From CBDHDN01 sp965261585 (lineage in GTDB: Bacteria; Pseudomonadota; Alphaproteobacteria; UBA6615), in contig CBDHDN010000068.1 of assembly GCA_965261585.1 (NCBI GenBank), positions 1 to 21,197 on the forward strand: a stretch of DNA of 21,197 bases, written 5' to 3'. The notes beneath the pieces are model-generated. The model was given only the letters and a program-made list of their open reading frames with translations. It ran no database searches and was not told the DNA's origin. The translations under genes and the position numbers were made by a program. Shown here one piece after another: positions 15,660 to 21,197 of this stretch. Each line of letters starts with the position of its first letter. Within the stretch, counting starts at the first letter, position 1.

Positions 15660-16438
15660 ACGAGATGAACTTCTTGAAAACGGCAGTTATCAGCCTGCTG
15701 GCGATTTCCATCGCCGGTGCGGCTCAGGCGCAGCAGTCGCGCCTTCACAAGATCCTCGCCGCGGGCGAGTTGCGGGTCGGCACGACCGGCGATTTCAATC
15801 CTATGAGCATGGTCGACCCGGCGACGAACAGCTATCGCGGCTTCGACATCGACGTGGTCACCGAGCTGGCCAGCGATATGGGGGTCAAGGTCGTGTTCGT
15901 CCCGACCGACTGGAAGTCGATCGTCAACGGCATCGTCGCCGACAAGTACGACATCACGACCAGCGCCTCGATCACGCCACAGCGGATCGCCACGGTGGGC
16001 TTCACCGAGTCCTACTTCCAAGTCGGCACGGTGCCGCTGACCCTGAAGAAGAATGCCGACAAGTTCGACGGCTGGGAGTCGATCAACCAGCCAGACGTGT
16101 CGGTTGCCGTGACCCTGGGTACGTCACAGGAGCAGCAGGTCAAGCGCTTCTTCCCGAACGCCAGTGTGAAAGCGATCGAGGCGCCGGCGCGTGACTACCA
16201 GGAAGTCCTGACCGGCCGCGCCATGGTCTCGGTCACCAGCAACCTGGAAGCCTCGACCCTGATGCAGACCTATCCGCAGCTGACGACCGTTTCGGTCGAA
16301 GGTCCGCGCGCACCGGCCGACCTGGCCTTCATGGTCGACCAGGACGACATCGTGTTCCTGAACTTCCTGGACCACTGGATCCAGATCAAGAAGAACCGGG
16401 GCTTCTTCGACGATACGATCCAGACGTGGATGCCGTAG
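15656..16438 (+). CDS. Periplasmic solute-binding protein of polar amino-acid type (SBP_bac_3, PheC-like)
   Basis: The 260-residue protein has a Sec signal peptide: basic start, hydrophobic stretch LKTAVISLLAISIAGAA (7-23), cleavage expected after AQA (residue 25). The mature part begins with LHKILAAGELRVGTTGDF and has GFDIDVVTELASDMGVKV, the SBP_bac_3 hallmark seen in amino-acid binding proteins and in the PheC-like subgroup. The ATG at 15656 follows gaagggg closely; an ATG at 15665 is an alternative. The protein is the receptor for the importer whose ATPase is at 10334 and permease at 16632. A strong hairpin follows the gene, so it is probably expressed at a higher level than the permease. 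The ligand is unknown; a few charged residues only suggest a small amino acid-like solute. Confidence 0.93.
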   Translation: MNEMNFLKTAVISLLAISIAGAAQAQQSRLHKILAAGELRVGTTGDFNPMSMVDPATNSYRGFDIDVVTELASDMGVKVVFVPTDWKSIVNGIVADKYDITTSASITPQRIATVGFTESYFQVGTVPLTLKKNADKFDGWESINQPDVSVAVTLGTSQEQQVKRFFPNASVKAIEAPARDYQEVLTGRAMVSVTSNLEASTLMQTYPQLTTVSVEGPRAPADLAFMVDQDDIVFLNFLDHWIQIKKNRGFFDDTIQTWMP

Positions 16439-16490
16439 CCACGGCGGCAATCCAGTCACCGTCGACCCGTCGTCGGTGCATCGAAACGCG

Positions 16491-16518
16491 AGAACCGGCG
16501 GCCACCCGCCGGTTCTTT
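16491..16518 (+). terminator. Intrinsic-terminator-like hairpin after the solute-binding protein gene
   Basis: A perfect 11-base stem (agaaccggcgg at 16491-16501, complement at 16506-16516) has a four-base loop ccac, followed by a T-rich tail (tttgcattt, starting within the stem end). It lies 53 bases after the solute-binding protein stop. The stretch 16519-16631 before the permease shows no further structure I can support. Confidence 0.75.
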
Positions 16519-16631
16519 GCATTTCGGCCGGCCTCAAGAAACGGTGAGGCGCCCGGCGGTTCGGTTTCGGGGGCCACGCCGATCGTGTAGACTGCGCCGC
16601 TTAGAGCCGTGAACCGGCGGGAGGTATCTCC

Positions 16632-17435
16632 ATGCTCCGCACCATGTCTGCCAGGCAGTCGACCCTGCTGTGGCTCGCCATCGCGGCGACGCTGGCCTTC
16701 GCGATCTCCTTTTTCGCCGGGCGGGGCGAGGGCGCATATCAGTGGGGCTGGTACATCATCCTGCCGACGACGGAGCAGGGGCTCGTCAATCTGAAGTTCC
16801 TGGTGGGCGGCCTGAAGTGGACGATCGTCCTGTCGGCGCTGGCAATGGCGGTGTCGATCACGGTGGGCTTGCTGATCGCCCTGCCCGGCCTGTCGACCCA
16901 TCCGTTCGCGCGCACCGTCAACCGCGTCTATGTCGAGATCTTCCGCTCGATCCCCATCCTGGTGCTGATCCTGTGGGTCTATTACGGCCTGCCGACGTTG
17001 TTCGAGGGCGTCACCTTGAGCGTCTTCTGGGCCGGGCTGGTCGCCCTGGCGCTGTCAGACAGCGCGTTCGAGGCGGAGATCTTCCGCGGCGGCATCCAGT
17101 CGATCGAGCGTGGCCAGACCGAAGCGGCCGCATCGCTCGGCCTCGGCTACGTCGACACCATGCGCTACGTCATCCTGCCGCAGGCGCTGCGCCGGGTGCT
17201 GCCGCCGCTCGGCAATCAGTTCGTCTACATGTTGAAGATGTCGTCGCTGGTCTCGGTCATCGGGCTGAGCGACCTGACACGGCGGGCCAATGAGCTCGTC
17301 GTCACGGTCTACCGACCGCTCGAGGTCTACACCGTGCTCGTGCTCGAGTACCTGGTGCTGATCTTGATTGTCTCGTGGCTGGTGCGCCAGCTGGAGCGTA
17401 AGGTGGGCGCCGACGTGCGCGGCGTCGCCGGGTAG
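16632..17435 (+). CDS. Polar amino-acid ABC transporter permease
   Basis: This 267-residue inner-membrane protein has five or six hydrophobic segments (about 12-30, 64-88, 104-120, 130-146, 195-212, 232-252). The coupling EAA loop runs from GQTEAAASLGLG (161-172) to YVILPQALRRVLPPL (179-193), the ATPase contact typical of the HisM/GlnP group. Only one permease gene is present, so it probably works as a homodimer, as GlnP-type permeases do. A clear gggaggt ribosome site lies upstream of the ATG at 16632. It lies downstream of the terminator hairpin, so expression depends on read-through or an unseen promoter. The substrate is that of the binding protein at 15656. Confidence 0.95.
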   Translation: MLRTMSARQSTLLWLAIAATLAFAISFFAGRGEGAYQWGWYIILPTTEQGLVNLKFLVGGLKWTIVLSALAMAVSITVGLLIALPGLSTHPFARTVNRVYVEIFRSIPILVLILWVYYGLPTLFEGVTLSVFWAGLVALALSDSAFEAEIFRGGIQSIERGQTEAAASLGLGYVDTMRYVILPQALRRVLPPLGNQFVYMLKMSSLVSVIGLSDLTRRANELVVTVYRPLEVYTVLVLEYLVLILIVSWLVRQLERKVGADVRGVAG

Positions 17436-17490
17436 GGCATCCCCGCCCAGCCTTACGGCCGCGCCGGCGACTGGCTGGCGGAGGCCGCGG

Positions 17491-18264
17491 ATGCAACTGC
17501 AGCACAGTACCTGGGAAGAGGTCGAACGCTACCTCGAGCGGTCGACCGGTATCGTCATTCCGACAGGCTCGACGGAGCAGCATGGGCCGAACGGCCTGAT
17601 CGGCACGGATGCGATCTGTGCCGAGACGATCGCCCGCGGCGTCGGCGAGGCGGTCGGTGCGCTTGTCGGGCCGACGCTGGCGCTCGGACCGGCCCAGTTC
17701 AACCTGGGCTTTGCCGGCTCCATCAACGTGCGGCCATCGACGCTGATGGCGCTGGCCGAAGACTATGTCGCGTCGCTGGCCGCCCAGGGGTTCACGCGGT
17801 TCTATTTCCTGAACGGCCATGGCGGCAACATCGCACCCCTGAAGGCTACGTTTCAGGCGCTCTACACGGCAACGAGCCTGGGCCCGGCCGGCAATGCGAC
17901 GGCCCCGCGCTGCCGCCTGCGCAGCTGGTGGGAGCTGCCGCATACGAACGGGTTGCGGCAGGCACTCTACGGCGAATGGGAGGGCCTGCACGCGACGCCG
18001 AGCGAGGTGGCGATCACGCAGCACGCCCTGCCGGCGACGGCCCGCAAGGCGGCGATGGTCAAGCCCGCGCCGTTGTCCGCCGACTTCCTGCGCGACCACG
18101 CCGACGACAACCACGACGACGCCCATACGCACCGCCGGCGCTTTCCCGACGGGCGGGTCGGCTCCGACCCGTCGCTGGCCACGCCGGCCGACGGCAGGCG
18201 CCTGCTGGACACCGCCGTCGCCGAGCTCGGCGCCGACTACCAGGCCTTCCTGGCCGAGGATTGA
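17491..18264 (+). CDS. Creatininase-family amidohydrolase
   Basis: The 257-residue protein shows creatininase motifs: PTGSTEQHGPNGLIGTD (24-40) with metal ligands Glu29, His31 and Asp40, NGHGGN (108-113) with His110, and HATPSEVA (167-174) with Glu172. This family cleaves cyclic or linear amides (creatinine to creatine, formamidopyrimidine, mycofactocin precursor) with two metals. It lies 55 bases after the permease gene with a ggagg ribosome site just before the ATG. With a dimethylglycine/sarcosine dehydrogenase-like flavoprotein and an amino-acid importer in the same run, an N-methylated amide or creatinine-like substrate is a reasonable inference, though no creatinase gene is visible. The family is functionally broad, so the name is not a proof of creatinine hydrolysis. 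Confidence 0.92.
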   Translation: MQLQHSTWEEVERYLERSTGIVIPTGSTEQHGPNGLIGTDAICAETIARGVGEAVGALVGPTLALGPAQFNLGFAGSINVRPSTLMALAEDYVASLAAQGFTRFYFLNGHGGNIAPLKATFQALYTATSLGPAGNATAPRCRLRSWWELPHTNGLRQALYGEWEGLHATPSEVAITQHALPATARKAAMVKPAPLSADFLRDHADDNHDDAHTHRRRFPDGRVGSDPSLATPADGRRLLDTAVAELGADYQAFLAED

Positions 18265-18282
18265 GCGCCGAGGCGCCGCGCC

Positions 18283-19398
18283 ATGACGGGCCCAAAGCCG
18301 CGGCCCGGTATCCTCGAGATGCCGGAATACATGCGCGGTCTGGCCCGGCTGAATGGCCGGGACCGGGTCATCAAGCTGTCGTCGAACGAAAATCCGCTGG
18401 GTCCGAACCCGGCGGCGCGCGAGGCCGCCGCCGCGGCCTTGGCCGAGTCGCACCTGTATCCAGAGGCCGGCGCGGGCGTCCTCGCTGAAGCCGTCGCGAG
18501 GCGACACGGGCTCGATCCCGATCGCCTCGTCTTCGGCGCCGGCTCCGACCCGCTGCTGAGCATGCTGGTGCGGACCTACGCCGGGCCGGGCGACGAGGTC
18601 GTCTTCAGTGCCACGGGATTCGCCCGCTTTCGGCTGTACACGATGGCAGCGGGCGCCGTGCCGGTGGCGGCGCCCGACCATGACTTCTCGGTCGACGTCG
18701 ATGCGCTGCTGGCCCGCGTCGGCCGGCGCACGCGCCTGGTCATGCTGGCGAGCCCCGATAATCCGACCGGCAGCTATGTCCCGGCGGCGGCACTGGACGC
18801 CTGCACGCCGGCCTGCCCGACGACGTTGTGTTGGTCGTCGACGCGGCCTATGGCGAATACGCCCGCGCCGACGACTACGCATCGGGACGGGCACTGGCCG
18901 AGACAGCGGCCAATGTCGTCATGGCGCGCACGTTCTCGAAGATCCACGGCCTGGCGGCGATCCGCCTGGGCTGGCTCTACGCACCCGACGACGTCGTCCG
19001 CGCGCTCAGGCTCGTCGAACCTTCGTTTCCGCTGTCAGGACCGGCGCTCGGCGCGGGCATCGCGGCGATGGCCGACACTACGTTCGCCGACGGCGCCCGT
19101 GCCCACAACGACACGTGGCTGCCCTGGCTCGTCACCGAGCTGACCGAGTTGGGCCTCCGCGTCCCATCCGTCACAGGCGAATTTCGCGCTCGTGCAGTTC
19201 CCGAGCGGGGACGCGGCGGCCGATGCGGCAAACGCCCACCTGCAGGCGCATGGGATCCTGGTGCGCTTGTTCCCGGCGGCGGCCTTCGGGGACTGCCTGC
19301 GCATTACGATCGGCCGCGCCGACGAGCTGAAAGCCACGGTGGCGGCCCTGCTGGCCTTTCTCGGCAGCCCGCCGGCCGTTAGCGCTAATGCTATCTAA
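18283..19398 (+). pseudogene. HisC-like PLP-dependent aminotransferase with two compensating frameshifts
   Basis: Three frames join into a 371-residue fold-type I aminotransferase of the histidinol-phosphate (HisC) group if one base is added near 18799-18802 (a C in gacgcctgc) and one removed near 19176-19178. The first frame holds SSNENPLGPNP (33-43), FGAGSDPLL and SPDNPTGS. The second holds VVDAAYGEYA and the PLP lysine segment ARTFSKIHGLA (Lys about 220). The third ends GILVRLFPAAAFGDCLRITIG. The expected join reads VTANFALVQFP. Single-base lesions in short G/C runs with full motif conservation suggest sequencing error more than decay. It follows the creatininase gene by 18 bases. A substrate other than histidinol phosphate is likely, given the catabolic setting and absence of other his genes. 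Confidence 0.85.
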
Positions 19399-19678
19399 AT
19401 ATTTTGTGTTCAATAAAGACGGTGTCGTCGACGGTGCCGCTGTCCCTTGGCGATAGACGATGCGAGGCGCTGGAATAGCGAGTCTGTTGCGACGTGGCGC
19501 ACGTATTACTTCTACACTTGCAGGTCCATCGAAATATTTGCTTCCACATGTATTCACGGTTCTTGTCTGGAGAGGAGAGTGGTTATTTTCACCGACATTT
19601 CACGTTTTCTGGCCGCCGGCGACGCCTCGCCTCACGCCGCCAAGAGCCTAACCGCCCGCCCCTGCCCGGTGACCAGCC

Positions 19679-20379
19679 ATGACCGCTGAAAGCATTGCGC
19701 CGCCCATCGTCGGCGCCGGAATACGGCCGCGCCTGCTGCGCGACGGCCAGCTCAAACACCTACTGGCCCTGCGCTTTGCCATCGTCAACGTCGCCGCCGT
19801 GGCGCTGCTCGGGGCCGCCTACGCACAGGGCTGGGTGACCCGGGTCTTCGACGGTGACACAACGGGCCTGTCGATGGCCATTTTCCTGACCTTTGTCGTC
19901 GGCTTCGCGATGTCGATCGCCAAGGCCTGGCGGATCAGCGTTGAGTTGGACCATGTCGCCGACTTCGCGCCGGGCCGAATACGCTGGCCGGCGAGTATCT
20001 GGCGTCGATCGCCGGCCGCGACTCCGGCGCGCGCACGATCATTGCCTCGGTCCTGCAGGAGCGGATCGCCGGGCGGATCGCCACGGTGCGACAGTTCGCC
20101 AACAGCCTCGTGCTGCTCGGCCTGGTCGGCACCGTCCTCGGCTTCATCATCGCGCTGTCGGGCGTCGACCCGAAGACCGTGGGCAATGTCGAAGCCGTCG
20201 CGCCGATGGTCGGCGAGCTGATTCGCGGCATGTCGATCGCTTTGCATACGACACTGATCGGCGCCGTCTTGAGCCTGTGGCTCACGGTCAGCTATCACAT
20301 CCTGGCCGGCGGCGCGCTGAAGCTCGTGACCCAGCTGGTGAGCCGCGGAGAGGCAAATGCGCCTGCTTGGTCAAGCTGA
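19679..20379 (+). pseudogene. TolQ/ExbB/MotA-like membrane protein, single frameshift
   Basis: Two frames join into a 233-residue protein if one base is added near 19973-19977 (a C in gggccgaat). Hydrophobic segments are at about 27-50, 63-83, 139-161 and 187-212. The last two carry the TolQ/ExbB signature: LGLVGTVLGFIIALSGV (147-163), then MSIALHTTLIGAVLSLW (185-201), each with the threonine(s) that line the proton path in TolQ and ExbB. These proteins form a pentameric channel that couples proton flow to work in the envelope. The next gene, overlapping by 23 bases, encodes a TolR-like anchor, which supports the call. No tolA, tolB or flagellar gene is visible, so a standard Tol or Mot system is not implied. 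Confidence 0.8.
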
Positions 20380-20962
20380 GGACGCCAACAGCGGCACGGT
20401 CTTCCGCGACGTCATAATGCTGGCGCTGCTGGGATTCGCGGCGTTCGTCATCATCCTGCTGCCGCACGTCAACCCGCCGCCAACGGCGACCGCCACGGCC
20501 GAGCCGCCGGGCAACGTGCTCGTCGAGGTCCGCTGGCCCGATAATGTCGACGCCGACGTCGACCTGTGGGTCGAGGCACCGGGCGATCGCCCCGTCGGCT
20601 ATTCGAACAAGAGTGGGCGGCTGTTCAACCTGCTGAGCGACGACCTTGGCCACAGCAACGACGCGACGGCGCTGAACTATGAGGTCGCGTTCAGCCGCGG
20701 CGTCACCGCCGGCGGCTACACGGTCAACCTCCACCTCTATCGGCTGCGCAGCGGCGTCACACCGGTGCCGGCAACCGTGATCATCCGCGTCAAGGCGACC
20801 GACGAGGCGCCGATGCGGCTAATCGCCGAACGCCGGGTCAAGCTGATGAACGTCGGCCAGGAGTTGACGGTCGTGCGCTTTAACCTGGACGACGACGGAC
20901 ACCTGATCCCCAACAGCGTGCATGCCCTGCCACGGCCGCTGCGCGCCGCGCGGCGGACATAG
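20357..20962 (+). CDS. TolR/ExbD-like membrane anchor with a periplasmic DUF2135/YfaP-like domain
   Basis: The 201-residue protein has a short N-terminal tail, then one membrane segment FRDVIMLALLGFAAFVIIL (16-34) with Asp18 at its cytoplasmic edge, comparable to the channel aspartate of TolR/ExbD. A proline- and threonine-rich linker (38-50) follows, then a beta-rich domain with the motif DADVDLWVEAPGD (65-77) and further strands to about 175. The DVDLWV.AP pattern resembles bacterial DUF2135/YfaP-type domains. Homology is by memory and should be checked. The ATG at 20357 has a ggagagg ribosome site and overlaps the TolQ-like gene; the next gene begins 2 bases after its stop. It is likely the partner of the proton channel, with the beta domain facing the periplasm. 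Confidence 0.75.
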   Translation: MRLLGQAEDANSGTVFRDVIMLALLGFAAFVIILLPHVNPPPTATATAEPPGNVLVEVRWPDNVDADVDLWVEAPGDRPVGYSNKSGRLFNLLSDDLGHSNDATALNYEVAFSRGVTAGGYTVNLHLYRLRSGVTPVPATVIIRVKATDEAPMRLIAERRVKLMNVGQELTVVRFNLDDDGHLIPNSVHALPRPLRAARRT

Positions 20963-20964
20963 CC

Positions 20965-21197
20965 ATGGACCGAATCATGCCCTTGTTCGCCGGGCTCGTC
21001 GTCATCGGCGCGGCACTGGCCACGGTTGCGATTTGGTCGCCGCGGCGCCTGTCCCTGAGGATCACCGCCGTCGCGATGAGCGCGCTGCTCGCAGCGGTCG
21101 CCTATGGCGGCCTTGTCGATCTGCTCGGCCGGCCAAAGCCGGTCGCGCTCGAGTTGACGCCGATACCGCCGTCTGAAGCGACAGTCATTGCCGCACA
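20965..21197 (+). CDS. Small membrane protein, partial (runs off right edge)
   Basis: The frame is open from ATG 20965 to the window edge (77 complete codons). It encodes two hydrophobic segments, MPLFAGLVVIGAALATVAIW (5-24) and ITAVAMSALLAAVAYGGLV (33-51), separated by a basic turn (SPRRLSLR), then a segment rich in proline and acidic residues (from about 56). It starts 2 bases after the preceding stop, so it is probably the third gene of the envelope trio. I do not recognise the family; the C-terminal part is outside the window and may contain a further domain. Confidence 0.7.
   Translation, partial: MDRIMPLFAGLVVIGAALATVAIWSPRRLSLRITAVAMSALLAAVAYGGLVDLLGRPKPVALELTPIPPSEATVIAA

Noticed and set aside
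17302..18894. Long minus-strand open frame opposite the creatininase and aminotransferase genes
   Set aside because: Shadow frame with Arg-rich composition and no motif.
19379..19388. Palindrome TTAGCGCTAA near the end of the aminotransferase gene, as terminator or att site
   Set aside because: No loop for a hairpin, no second copy in the window and no integrase nearby.
18283..19398. Calling the aminotransferase a histidine biosynthesis hisC
   Set aside because: No other his genes are nearby and the setting is catabolic; only the HisC-like fold is supported.
19447..19689. Short plus-strand open frames in the gap before the TolQ-like gene
   Set aside because: Codon pattern and composition differ from neighbouring genes, no ribosome site, and the frame overlaps the next start; no family features seen.

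Overview
The window is very GC-rich DNA, by eye about two thirds G+C, with strong G/C bias at codon third positions. The protein set points to an alphaproteobacterium, probably Rhodospirillales-like: hydantoinase HyuA, fused IorA plus IorB, PhyH, an MR/MLE enolase, a dimethylglycine/sarcosine dehydrogenase-type flavoprotein and a polar amino-acid ABC transporter. This placement is an inference. I see no rRNA, tRNA, CRISPR array, insertion sequence or replication origin. The window looks like metabolic accessory chromosome rather than a mobile island.

Layout. (1) Positions 1-3483, minus strand: a leftward catabolic operon of a degenerate amidohydrolase, an arylformamidase-like alpha/beta hydrolase, a RidA-family protein and the N-terminal part of a HyuA-type hydantoinase/oxoprolinase that runs off the left edge. 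A three-hairpin intergenic repeat lies between the hydrolase and RidA genes. (2) Positions 3484-3569: a short AT-rich divergent promoter region. (3) Positions 3570-7306, plus strand: iorA, interrupted by an in-frame TGA, and iorB, encoding a ferredoxin-dependent 2-oxoacid (indolepyruvate-type) oxidoreductase. (4) Positions 7389-8745, minus strand: a PhyH-type Fe(II)/2-oxoglutarate dioxygenase followed by a MarR regulator. (5) Positions 8834-19398, plus strand: a long run of tightly spaced genes. In order these are an ABM-fold monooxygenase-like protein, an MR/MLE enolase, an ABC ATPase, an aminoglycoside/choline-kinase-like phosphotransferase, a dimethylglycine/sarcosine dehydrogenase-like flavoprotein, a SAM methyltransferase, a 44-codon small ORF, an ABC solute-binding protein, a strong hairpin terminator, an ABC permease, a creatininase-family amidohydrolase and a HisC-like aminotransferase. 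(6) Positions 19399-19678: an AT-richer gap with no convincing gene. (7) Positions 19679 to the right edge, plus strand: a TolQ/MotA-like proton-channel-type membrane protein, a TolR-like membrane anchor joined to a possible DUF2135/YfaP-like domain, and a small membrane protein, in overlapping or near-abutting order.

How they may work together. The large plus-strand cluster reads as import of a small polar nitrogen compound by a complete ABC transporter (ATPase, solute-binding protein and permease, scattered through the run), followed by breakdown. An N-methyl amine or amino acid could be demethylated by the flavoprotein, amide bonds cut by the creatininase-like enzyme, and amino groups moved by the aminotransferase. 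The exact substrate cannot be read from sequence. The left arm, with hydantoinase, RidA, formamidase-like hydrolase and IorAB, fits breakdown of amides, imines and 2-oxoacids derived from amino acids. The right-hand trio looks like an energised envelope complex and is the part of the window most likely to be undescribed.

Quality caveat. Six reading-frame lesions occur in 21 kb: two extra bases in the amidohydrolase, a nonsense codon in iorA, one missing and one extra base in the aminotransferase, and one missing base in the TolQ-like gene. Most are single-base events in short G/C runs, the pattern expected from sequencing or assembly error. The amidohydrolase also lacks several metal ligands, which sequencing error does not explain.
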